From the NCBI GenBank assembly GCA_963920575.1, contig OY986973.1:9892607-9956606 (forward strand): a stretch of DNA of 64,000 bases, given 5' to 3'. A program made the translations under genes and the position numbers. Numbering within the stretch: position 1 is the first letter of the stretch; every line of letters starts with the position of its first letter. Below are positions 54,601-64,000 of the stretch, in pieces. Source of the stretch: Narthecium ossifragum. Taxonomy: Eukaryota > Streptophyta > Magnoliopsida > Dioscoreales > Nartheciaceae. Under the pieces are notes generated by a model that made no database searches, was not told the origin of the DNA, and saw only the letters and a list, made by a program, of their open reading frames with translations.

Positions 54601-56143
54601 ATGTAACCTAATTCTTGGATTTCTCTTGCAAATTACTGAACTTTACATTTTATGTTTATGTTGTTTTCTTCTTGAAGTTGATTTGTAGTTATTCATGGTG
54701 CTAGGTATTTATTTCTTCAGATGTTCCTTTAGCCACAAAAACATTGTTGCTTTTTTTCAGCTTTTCTTCCTATATTTTTTAAATTCCACTAGAAGCTCAA
54801 GTTAAGAAGATTTAATTTGCCTTCTGACTTTAAAGTGCCATCACTTGTTAATGGGCCCTCATTTTGTGCTTCAGATAACTTGATCTGAAAATCTATTCAG
54901 TAGTGCTACACTATTTTATGCAATAAATATGCAGAACTATGGGTGCTTTCATGTGGAGTCTGTGCAAAATGCGTAAGCAAATGATCAGGGTAATTCATAG
55001 TGTGAGGAAAAGAAAAACTTCATTACTTTCTCTTGCAAGCGTAGCCTATTATCAGTAGCCTTACAAGGGGCTGAGCGAAACTATAGGTCTGCCTATGTAG
55101 AGCAGTCATGCCTACTGGCTTCTTTAACTTTGCATCACATATTCACATGGCAACTCATGTATTTTCTGAAGGTGAACTAAGCTCTAACTGTGCTGATCAA
55201 GCATCTTGTCTAATTTAATTGTTAAAAAAGCAAGCACCAATTTGTACCATGTCCCTGCCTGTGTGCATGTGCCTTTGTATCCCCCAATTTACAGCAATCA
55301 TTGACTTCTAGGTATATTGCTTTCACTTCAATCAAAGGACATCCTTTTAACTATCTATGAAGTCATACTTATTTTCTTGAACTTGTAGGTGGCCACCTTT
55401 ATTGTTCAAAGAATTCTACTGGATGATAAGGGACTTCAATATATTTGTGCCACAGCAGATCGGTTTTATGCTTTAAGTAACGTTCTTGCAAGTATGGTTG
55501 TATCGATGAATGAGCAACCGTCAACAAGGTTGCTAAAGCATATAATCCGCTGTTATCATAGGCTTGCAGACAATTCAAGGTTTGCCACATCTTTAACCTG
55601 GGATTCTTAGTGGTTCATTCCTGATATTTTTTCTTCCAAAAATTTGCAGGGCGCGTATCGCTATGCGGTTTTGCCTTCCAGAGACATTAAAAGATGGTAC
55701 TTTCAACAATGCTCTTCATGTAAGTTCTTATTTGGAACCTTTTTCTCATTGGAATCATTCATTTTGCAATCTATGGATAATTTATTGAATTCTGTGAGAG
55801 ATTCCCCCTCATAATCCTGTTATTGCATTCTTGCTTAGTTGTCATTGTAGTGCTTTTTTACTTGCTTCTTACAGTGAAATAAGTGCCTTATTTGATATTC
55901 CTTGTTCCTAGCCTGGTTCTTTAATAGAACAAAATCTTTGCTCTTGTACAAGTCTTCCTTTTTTATAATGCATAAGGTGCTGAAGCACATAATTACCCCC
56001 ACTTATCACCACTAGGAAAAAAACTGCAGGACGATCCAACAATTCTGCAATATCTTCAGCAACTGGTACAGAACGCAACCGAAGGAGGAAATATGCCAGC
56101 CAAGTTTCAGGCAGGGAACCATGAGCACATGATGCCAAACTAA
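48675..56143 (+). CDS. CNOT9: CCR4-NOT complex subunit 9 (RCD1/RQCD1 type)
   Basis: Nine exons: 48675-48845, 49258-49329, 52153-52242, 53110-53152, 54048-54154, 54503-54598, 55389-55579, 55650-55719 and 56030-56143. All have GT-AG borders and phases that fit, giving 317 codons. Residues 1-35 are Pro/Ser/Gly-rich; the rest is the conserved armadillo-repeat core: [71 protein letters not shown] and [17 protein letters not shown]. Length fits plant family members. In eukaryotes the protein is the scaffold subunit of the cytoplasmic CCR4-NOT deadenylase and binds NOT1 and Trp-containing partners such as GW proteins. The exon-2 stretch [17 protein letters not shown] departs from the usual LLWHSFGTIAALLQ, and several other substitutions suggest a diverged paralogue. 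Intron 2 (2.8 kb) holds the palindrome at 49695-50988. Confidence 0.93.
48940..49021 (+). repeat. Two tandem 41-bp units in CNOT9 intron 1
   Basis: GCTTGTGATCTTTGATTTGA... occurs at 48940-48980 and identically at 48981-49021, with a third partial start after it. It is probably a recent slippage duplication. Confidence 0.95.
49890..50341 (-). pseudogene. 3-ketoacyl-CoA synthase fragment, left arm
   Basis: The minus strand from 50341 encodes the region after the active-site Cys of plant FAE1-type condensing enzymes, with [34 protein letters not shown], the [18 protein letters not shown] stretch and [10 protein letters not shown]. These enzymes elongate very-long-chain fatty acids in the ER. 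Only about 150 codons remain. Substitutions such as IGLVQNVF show it is the more changed of the two copies. Confidence 0.85.
50366..50800 (+). pseudogene. 3-ketoacyl-CoA synthase fragment, right arm
   Basis: Plus strand. It begins [18 protein letters not shown], so the catalytic Cys region is included, then follows the same course as the left arm to [17 protein letters not shown]. The N-terminal third and the C-terminal catalytic His/Asn part of the enzyme are missing. It has the same orientation as CNOT9. Confidence 0.88.
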
Positions 56144-56690
56144 GTTATATATATATATATGGCTGCTAAGTTCATACTTATATGATCTCACCATGCCATT
56201 TAATTGTCATTTGCAGTCCTATATTGCAGGCAACTTTCCTGAGTTATTTCATGAACGCTAAAGCTCCGGAAACAAATCTTGTTTCGGATTCTGAATGCGG
56301 AGGTTCTTACTTTCTGAAACTTTTTGCTGAGGCTGCCTTCACACATAGCCCTCCTTCCTGTTTGTATGCTATCTGCAAAGGATTTTATCTCCAAATAATT
56401 TATCTAAAACAGCTACTTTTCTGCTGAGATAATTTACTTGGTTTTTAGCATCTGCTTCTCAATTGTTTAGTTTGTGCCTTTTTTTAAGTTTTATTTATGA
56501 GCTAGGATGATGTGGAATACTGGAGTGCAATGGAGCACAAATCTCAAAGCAAGCGTGCTCCAGATCCGACCCGATAAGGTCTTGTCATCTGAATCCGATA
56601 AGGGACCCCCCACTAGTCTATGGTACCGTCGCCACCACCATTGCGACGGCGTCGGGTGGCAGGAGAGCGAGACCGGAGAGCGAGAAAGGT
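56144..56690 (+). other. CNOT9 3' flank and HemK upstream region
   Basis: 547 bp between stop and next start codon. It has a TA run at 56148-56160 directly after CNOT9. The stretch 56220-56426 is open in one frame (YFMNAKAPETN...), but I recognise no family in it, and it may simply be UTR. No clear TATA box for the downstream gene was found. Confidence 0.5.
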
Positions 56691-59600
56691 ATGATATCAA
56701 GGATCCCTCTTACCATTCGCTCCAGCCTCTCATCATATCCCTATCCTCTCAGTCTCCACCGTCCAATTTCCATCGCCGGTACCTCCGCCGCCGCCGCAGG
56801 TGTTAGACCCCACCAAACCCCCCTCTTTCTCCGCCCCTTGATCCACCCCGTCGTTGCCTCTGACCTCGCCGAGTTCCGCCGCTGGGCGCGCGGACTCGCT
56901 GACGCCGCCGGACCAGGCTTAGTCGGAGACGGCGGCCCCGACTCTGCCCATCTCCTCCGCGAGCTGTCCTGGTTCCTCAAGGACGCGTCTTCCGCCTCTG
57001 AGAACCAGCACGGGCATATACTCCTGCGGGCAACGTTGGACGAGTTCTGTCGACTATGGAAGGAGAGGATAGAGGAGCGGAGGCCGTTCCAGTACATCGT
57101 GGGGTGCGAACACTGGAGGGATCTGGTGTTGGTGGTTAGGGAAGGGGTGTTGATCCCAAGGCCGGAGACGGAGATGTTGGTGGATCTTGTAACTGGGGTG
57201 GAGGGATTCGAGAGAGGATGGTGGGCGGATCTGGGGACCGGGAGTGGTGCCATTGCTATTGGGATTGGAAGGACATTGGTAGAGGGAGGGAGGGTTATCT
57301 CGACAGATATCAGCATGAATGCAGTGGAGTTGGCGGAGTTTAATGTAGAGAGGTATGGATTGAAGGTTAGTAGTGCTTATGATGCTTGGTTTGGTTCCTA
57401 TCAATATATAGGATTCTCCGCTGTTCTAGGATCGTATTAGATTGCTTCATTGTAGTGAGTTAATACGGTAGTGGAGAATAGGTCCATAGGATGCTGGCGT
57501 AATTGTGGAAACATGCTTTTCTTGGACTAATTCAATTCACTAGGCACACTGGAAGTCGGAGAGCAGCTAATTGATTGATAATCGAATATTAGCTGCTTAT
57601 TAATGTATATTTCTAAATTGGATCATTACGCTGTAGCTTAAGGTATGGTGAAAATGAAAAACTTGTGCGAGCAGTTTGGCACATGATCTATAGTTGGTTT
57701 TCTTGACCTTTTGATCTTTCTTACACATCCAAGCTTGTTTTAGCTATGTTGATAATGCGATCACGTTGTGCTTAATAACCGATATGCTAGCTCCTTATCC
57801 CAGTTTTGTGACCTTGGATACGGAAATGTCGCTTTCTATATATAGGATTCTTTGCCATTCTGGGATAGGATTAAATTGCTTCATTGTGAGAGCAGCTAAT
57901 TGATTGATAATTGAATATTAGCTGCTTATTAATGTATATTGCTAAATTGGATCATTACACTGTAGCTTAAGGTAAGGTTTGAAGACCGGTGAAAATGAAT
58001 AACTTGTGTGGGCAGTTTGGCACGTGATCTATTGTTGGTTTTCTTCACCTTTTGAACTTTCTTACTTATGCAAGCTCTATGTAGCAATGTTGATAATGTG
58101 ATCATGTTGTGCTTAAATAAACGATATGCTAGCTCCTTATCCCAGCTTTGTGACCTTGAATACGGAAAGGTCACTTTCTATGTTTTGAATGACCAATTGA
58201 TTAGAGCATGAAGGACTTTTCTGGTTTCTTTTCAAGCATCCTTGAAAAATGAAAGCAAAAGGTGCCTATGAATATTGGATCAATGACGATGGATGGAAGA
58301 TTAAATGCAAACAAAAATAGAGAGAGTGAGAGGCCAGTTTTTAGTTAGAATTTAGCATTCTTAGACAAGTAAAAATTAGAATCAGAACTTTTTGAATACC
58401 CTCTAAGTCCTACATCATTCATATTTGGCCCTTGTTTCTCTTCTTGTGTGTGGAATTTGAAACTTAGTTATAGATATCATGCGAAACTATTTCCAATCCT
58501 TAGATTCCATCACAGTTTACCTAGTGAGAAGAAGAATCTCCACTTCTTTAAATTAGCTTCTGCTTTTTATATTTTCTTAAGAGTTTGTAGTTTGGAAATT
58601 CATTATTAGAAGGCTTAACCATATCCTTTGTGGAAGATATAAAAGCATGCGCATGTCAGAAATAAATCTTCGTCCCTATGTTTGAAATATATTCCAACTC
58701 CCATAGATGCTTCACTAATTAGGAAAGAAGATCGAAGATCCTTCATTTACAGCACAATGGGGGCATTATGTTGGTGAAGCTAGATTTTATGCATTGCACG
58801 TGAAGAGTTTAAAGGTTGGAGTTAGTGGCTCATATTCTTTGTAGCTATGGATAGTGACTCTGGTGTACCAATAAGAAGGCTAAGTGGCTCGAGCAGAACG
58901 TTACTCTATGGTTTGAGGAGTGACAGACGTAATTGAGTTCAAACCCAATAGCAGGTTATTGAAGTCAGATTGATCTGGTGTGTCATAGGGGATTTGCCTT
59001 TTCTATTGATTCCTACGGATTGGATCAGAAAAATCAGTCTGGATCTACTTCGGAAGGATTTGGAAGATCGAAAACTTAAAACAACAGTATTTGCTAGCAA
59101 TGACATAATGGAGGATCAATTAATATAGGTTGATCCCAGATCTGATTCAAATTCAATTTAGAACCTATAGGTACATAAGAAGTGTATCGAATCTATTCTT
59201 TTTAATAAATGTATCCGATCACGACTTCGAATACGGGATTCTAAGGGATCAAATAGGAAATGGCACTCGAATCATATTAGTTTTTTAAAGTACGATGCTA
59301 AATTTGGGTTTATTTATGTGCATTTATTTTAACCCTAGGTCCAAGTAGCGGATGGGCGTGTATTCTAGCAACAGTATTTTCTAGCATCAACATAATGGAG
59401 ACAGTCAATCAATATAGATTGATCTGAAATCTTATTCAAATTCAATTTAGAACCTATGGGTACATAAGAAATGTATCGAATCGATTTCTTTTTAATGAAT
59501 GGATCCCATCACAACTTCGAATATGGAATCCAAAGGGATCGAATAGGAAATGATACTCTGAATCATATTAGTTTTTCGATGTACCATGCTAAATTTGGGT

Positions 59601-62115
59601 TAAATTTTGTGCGTGTATTCTTACCCTAGGTCCAAGTTGCGAAAAAGGCGGCCTTTTGATCTTCTTTTGGTCTTAGGAGAGTAATCATTTTTGAAAATTC
59701 TTGTCTTCTTCTGCTTCTCCTTCACACACTCCCTCCCTCCCTCCCTCCATCTCTCTCTCTCGCCCCCCCTCTCTGTGTACTCGTTGTCCATGCGAGCACC
59801 CCTAATTTTCAGCACCAGGCTATAAATACTAGTGTTCAATCAATCTTTTAGGATGTCCATGCTATGAGAAATATATGCATCTAGTGTTATGTAATAATGG
59901 TTGCATCTCCCTGCCATGTTCCTCATGCCTAACTCATGTCTGATATCAGTTGAAGGTTTTCTTTTTTTTCTTTTTTTTGCAAATAGCCACCCATTCTATG
60001 CTTATACTGCAAATACCCTTCTACATCGTAACTCTATGCAATTATGATTCTCTATTATTAGCTTGTATTGCAAGTATCCCTGCCATTATTCATTGTCAAA
60101 CTTTGTTTGAAAAATTACGCTAATCATTATTAGTTTACCTAAGTCTGTAATAGATTACGGAATTGCCCTTGGTTTGTACATTTAAGGGCAATTGTTTCTG
60201 CAAATGGTCCCGTGCATTATTATTTAATTGCTGCCACGACCTTGCTTTATTGGTATTAGATTCCAACACTTCCCTCATTTGCTTATATTCTAAACAACAC
60301 CTTTTCTCTATATTTACTATTGTAACACTTTTTGAAAACAACTAATTATAGCTACTTAACCTAATCCAAACAATCAGAAGGGGGCTATATGCAAATATTA
60401 GGGCATTTATGTCTTCTAAATTTACTTAGTTGGATAAAGAAGGGTGTTGGGTGCAAATATTCAAAAAATAGGGTGTTATTGCAATATAATCAAAATGCCC
60501 CTATTGCAAGATCCCCTGCATTATGTCTTTTAGTATGGGCATAATGGACTTTGCAGAAAACTCTCAGTTCAATGATATAATTCTCGACTCAATTGCTTAA
60601 GTATTATTTTTTGTGTTGAGATTCCATTTTTGCTTATTTTATTTGATTTTGATCTGAAAGTCAAATCTGTTTTTCTTAAGGACAAGGTTGAGGTCAGACA
60701 AGGCTCGTGGTTTGAGCCATTGCAAGATGTTAAAGGAAAGCTAGCAGGAGTATTAAGTAATCCTCCTTATATACCTAGTGGTCACATCTCTGGACTGCAG
60801 GCAGAAGTTGGAAGGCATGAACCAAGACTTGCATTAGACGGAGGTGACAACGGCATGGATCATCTGCTTCATCTTTGTGAGGGATCTGCCTCAGCTTTGA
60901 AACATGGTGGTTTCTTTGCTTTTGAGGTAATCTGCTATTTATGTTGTGTTTTTATTTTCCTTCTCTTGAGCTAAGCAATCTTCTGCTTTGTTATTCTCTC
61001 GAGATTTTATGTTCCTGTTTTACCTTGTGCTTCAGCATGTATCTCTCAGAACTATCAAGCATAACATGAAATCTTGAGTTTTCTTCATGATCTCATCAGT
61101 TCTATAACCATTGTACCCAGCTATTAATTAAGTAGTGAAGGCAGATGATTTCAGTTAAGAATAGCTCCCAAATATTGGAGCTCTGCATGACTGCTGACAT
61201 CTTGAAAGGTGTAATGGCCCTTACAAGTTGTGACTTATTACTGCCCCCAAAGCTTGTTCTGTCTTAGACTGTGATTTACCTGGAAAATTGGTCTGACCCA
61301 ATCTAATGCTTGGTTTCAGTTTGTTTACAACTTGGCAGTGTGTGTGACTTCCTGATACTCATACTATCCAAACTTTATCTCTCAATGAATCCAATCCCAA
61401 AGATTTGGAAAAGGCTTGATATTTATGGCTATAGTCATGTGAATTCCTGATAGAGATGCCTTGCAGCTAGAGTCTTAGAATACAAAGCTGATTGGCCTGG
61501 TCACACATGATCGGGACCAATGAAGATAGCTAAAGTTATCTCAAATGAACTTGGTATGTTGTATTCATGTCATCAGAGCATGGAACTTTGAAATGTTAAG
61601 CAGGTTAAGTGGGTAATTGAAACAGGTGTTATGAGATTTATAAATGAACTATAAATGAAAAGCTTGTCACCCTGTTGAATTATGACTTTTGTTATTAGCT
61701 CTCTCACCTGCCAATTTCTTCAGCACTATTGTAAGAACAGATGGTGATTATCCAAATCACCATCTTCCACCCATCCGTCTTTTTTAGAAAGCTATGAGGT
61801 CTTTTACTGTTTGATGTGTTTTTAGATTATCGTTTTTCTTTTCTTTTTATGTTTTTTCCTTCTTCTTTTTTTCCTTTTTTCCCTTTGTAGTGGATTGGTG
61901 AATCCAAATTTGAAGGAAAATCTTCCGGGTTATATTACAACGCTTGAACTCTTGTGTGTTTTGTGTTTTGCTATTTTGTGCAGACAAACGGAGATGAACA
62001 ATCCGAGTTCATTGCAGATTACTTGAGTGCAGATTGGGGAAATTGTTTCTGTAGTGTAAAGATAGTACCGGATTTTGCTGGAATCAAGCGTTTCGTTACA
62101 GGATTTCGAAGATGA
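56691..62115 (+). CDS. HEMK: HemK/PrmC-type protein (release factor) glutamine methyltransferase
   Basis: Three exons, 56691-57365, 60681-60926 and 61984-62115, all phase 0 with GT-AG borders, 350 codons. Residues 1-45 are rich in Ser, Arg and hydrophobics without acids, as expected of an organelle transit peptide. An N-terminal helical domain follows, then [10 protein letters not shown] (156-165), the SAM-binding motif [11 protein letters not shown] (180-190), and the catalytic NPPY (252-255) with [13 protein letters not shown] after it. Members methylate the Gln of the GGQ motif in peptide-chain release factors using S-adenosylmethionine. The organelle form is expected to act on chloroplast or mitochondrial release factors. 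All catalytic motifs are intact. The start was chosen as the first ATG in frame after the upstream region. Confidence 0.93.
57407..58180 (+). repeat. Tandem duplication in HemK intron 1
   Basis: 57407-57838 and 57839-58180 are direct copies. They share the start TATAGGATTCT, AGCAGCTAATTGATTGATAAT, the GATATGCTAGCTCCTTATCC stretch and the end CTTTCTAT. The second lacks about 100 bp near its start. Many point differences indicate an old event. Confidence 0.9.
59085..59640 (+). repeat. Second direct duplication in HemK intron 1
   Basis: Copies at about 59085-59350 and 59370-59640 both start ACAGTATTT and contain ATTCAATTTAGAACCTAT, GGTACATAAGAA and ATGCTAAATTTGGGTT, ending CCCTAGGTCCAAGT. They are diverged by substitutions and small indels. 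Confidence 0.88.
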
Positions 62116-62220
62116 ACCTGCATAGCATATTCATTCAGCCTGTCTAGTATTTGTACCCTATGCACAGCAGAATAAGCATTGTTTAGGACATGTATCGTTA
62201 AGAACCTCTAATGTGAGTTT
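62116..62220 (+). other. HemK 3' UTR region
   Basis: About 100 bp from the stop codon to the T-rich run at 62221. No consensus polyadenylation signal stands out. Confidence 0.5.
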
Positions 62221-62445
62221 TCATTTTTTTATTTTTTTTTTATTTTAAGAGTTGAGCTAGATGCTATCAAATGAGATTACATGATTCCAATCAAGGCGTC
62301 TGGTCCCTCATCCTGGGCCAGACAAGATCCATCCCAGAGGATGGGCAATAGCGAGCAACACAGTTTGCTCTTACATTATGGGGCCTTAGAATGTGAAAAA
62401 ATAGAATTGAATCAAAACCCAAAACAAAGAGTTAGATCTCCTTAG

Positions 62446-62652
62446 CTAGCCCTTCAACTCCTTTGGCCACAGCCTAGAACCATTGAGGATGTGTACTGTG
62501 GCCAATAAGTCATGCTTCACAACCAGTTTAGAGAGCTCTCTCGATCGAGCTTCCCTCAGCGCAAGCGCAACCCACTTTATTTCGCCATCCAGAACAGAGT
62601 TCACGACCACTAGCAAACAAACAATCCAAACAAGAGAGCTTGAATCACTCAA
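62446..62652 (-). pseudogene. LINE RNase H remnant
   Basis: The minus strand has VALALREARSRELSKLVVKHDLLATVHILNG, matching the end of the plant LINE RNase H domain, where ALREA and a (E/H)-D-L pair are typical. The first catalytic part is not recognisable. Confidence 0.55.
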
Positions 62653-62948
62653 ACCAACCTCCCTTGTCAGGCCAGAGCACCGATCAAGCGAAGCATCAGT
62701 CTAAACCATATGCACCCCAGAATCCCTATGTGCTTGTCTTTTCGCTGAACATTCATGTTTGAGGAATTCTATGGATTGTTGTTTCACCTTACATGCCACT
62801 GCATCTGTCGTATCTCCATTCCCATCAAAGATCAAGCAGTTGCGGTCCTTCCAAACCAGCCACGCGCCATAACACAAGAGGGATCTGACCCTCTACACTC
62901 CTCTCGTGAAGAAGACGCCAAGACAATTTGCAACAAACTCTCGGGATC

Positions 62949-63692
62949 CTATGTCGGAATGGTAAGGCATTCCTTAGAGAAAGCAATCTGGGCTACCCTC
63001 ATCACAAAATGGCAACCAAATAGGGCATGAGCAATCGTCTCGGGTTCTACTCTGCATTGCGGACATTCGAACTCCGACATGAGGCGAATTCTCCACAAAA
63101 GGCTATGCATAGCCAGCTTGCCCTTTAGCACTTTCCAAAAGAAATGCATGACTATGGGTACAACCGGCAACTTCCATATCGTTGTCCAAGGGCCTTCCTC
63201 CACAAACCGTCGCTGACTCTTCTCATGGATCAACATCAAGTAGGCTGAGGGCGAGGTGATGCAACTTGAGTTGTTGAACTCCCAGTGAGCCCTATATGGA
63301 CCCCTGCCGATTTGAATTCCCAAGATGATGTTCACTAGAGCCGCATGAAAGATCCTCATGAGCTTATCCTTGTTCCACCCCGGTTCCTCCTGCACGTCGC
63401 CGACAAGCATTTGCTCGGATCTAGCATGAACATTCAAGTATGTCGGCCAACAGGAAAGAGATACATCATCACACCATACATCCTCGAACAAGTTAACTCT
63501 ACTATGGGTGTCAACCGCCCATGTAGTTCCTTTCCTCACCTTCGCCGCCATGTAGCAGATGTGCCTCCAGTGTAGGGAAGCCTTCCGATGGACGGAGATA
63601 AGAGAGAGGGGGTTGTTCCAGTGGTATTTAGCTCTTGCCAATTGGACCCACACGTTCATATTATCTGTAAGGAACATAGAGACTCTCTTCAT
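62949..63692 (-). pseudogene. LINE RT-associated zinc-binding (zf-RVT) region
   Basis: 247 open codons on the minus strand. The zf-RVT signature is IWKLPVVPIVMHFFWKVLKG, then ECPQC...ETIAHALFGC, giving C-x2-C and H-x4-C. The upstream part (WNNPLSLISVHRKASLHW, GTTWAVDTHSRVNLFEDVW) also fits plant LINE ORF2. A TAG ends it. Confidence 0.85.
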
Positions 63693-63707
63693 TTTTAGAG
63701 CTACCTG

Positions 63708-63947
63708 CTAGATGCCAAAATCTCTCACCTCTAGACCGTCGACTTCCTTGGGCAAACAAATACCCCTCCACGCAACTATGTCAATCCCTGATCTTCGACC
63801 ACCCCATAGGAAGTCGCGGCAAATGTGTTCTATCTTCGAAAGAACTCGCATAGGAAGGTGTGTAGTGGACATAACAAATGCGGGGATGGCCTGCAAGACT
63901 TGAGTAGAATTGCACGGCCATGCTCTGAGATCAATTTGCCTTGCCAT
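63708..63947 (-). pseudogene. LINE reverse transcriptase C-terminal part
   Basis: The minus strand has LQAIPAFVMSTTHLPMRVLSKIEHICRDFLWGG and VAWRGICLPKEVDGLEVRDFG, characteristic of the region after the RT palm in plant LINEs. A TAG at 63708-63710 separates it from the zf-RVT part in the same frame. The RT catalytic motifs lie beyond the window. Confidence 0.88.
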
Positions 63948-64000
63948 GAGATAATTCGGTTGACCATTTTGTCAAGTAACTCCGACACATCTGTCATTGT

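Larger units (their letters stand above)
62221..64000 (-). mobile_element. LINE (non-LTR retrotransposon), 3' part, minus strand
   Basis: The T-rich run at 62221-62248 is the element's poly(A) tail seen from the plus strand. Moving right come RNase H remnants, a zinc-finger RT-associated domain and the C-terminal part of reverse transcriptase. The element continues past the window edge. Reading frames are broken in several places. Confidence 0.8.

Noticed and set aside
56220..56426. Open stretch after CNOT9 as an extra exon or gene
   Set aside because: No family resemblance, no convincing splice sites tied to it, and CNOT9 is complete without it.
59740..59775. CT-rich run in HemK intron 1 as a regulatory element
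   Set aside because: Simple CCCT/CTCT microsatellite without other support.

Overview
This is nuclear DNA of a flowering plant. It holds two spliced housekeeping genes with GT-AG introns, non-coding DNA rich in introns and AT, several plant LTR-retrotransposon lineages, and a fossil of a plant pararetrovirus. Nothing in the sequence fixes the species.

Positions 1-48.3 kb are one nest of mobile elements with no intact host gene. The oldest layer is a decayed Ty1/copia element on the minus strand. Its RT, integrase, protease and gag run right to left from 841 to 14617, and its leader and 5' LTR appear at 18891-19604 and probably again at 48129-48282. It was hit several times: by an Athila-like LTR at the left edge (1-840), by a nearly intact chromodomain gypsy element of Tekay/Del type (4336-14021, LTRs of 2322 and 2300 bp), and by a DNA-transposon-like block (14826-18886). 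That block carries AT-rich ~118-bp tandem repeats with a rearranged caulimovirid fossil inside them. The largest insertion is a Tat-type gypsy element (19605-48128, minus strand).

The Tat element has a second, archaeal-type RNase H and a duplicated ~95-residue domain between gag and protease. On the opposite strand, between pol and the 3' LTR, lies an intron-containing plant-mobile-domain (PMD) gene. Into this element went a solo LTR (20453-21891), a TRIM-like mini-retroelement (23701-24205), a full Athila-type element (24670-34005, plus strand), an LTR fragment (35678-36883) and a solo LTR of the Tekay family (39846-42082).

From 48.5 kb on the window is genic. A CNOT9/RCD1-type gene (nine exons, 317 codons, 48675-56143) is followed in the same direction by a HemK/PrmC-type glutamine methyltransferase gene (three exons, 350 codons, 56691-62115). 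CNOT9 intron 2 carries a 1.3-kb palindrome built from two opposed copies of a 3-ketoacyl-CoA synthase fragment. A minus-strand LINE starts just beyond HemK and runs off the right edge.

The most unusual signals are cis structures in the elements. Dyads of two GATCGATC palindromes set 21-23 bp apart recur in the U3 of LTRs from different gypsy lineages. An array of 13-bp palindromes lies in the copia leader. The others are the antisense spliced PMD gene and the intronic synthase palindrome.
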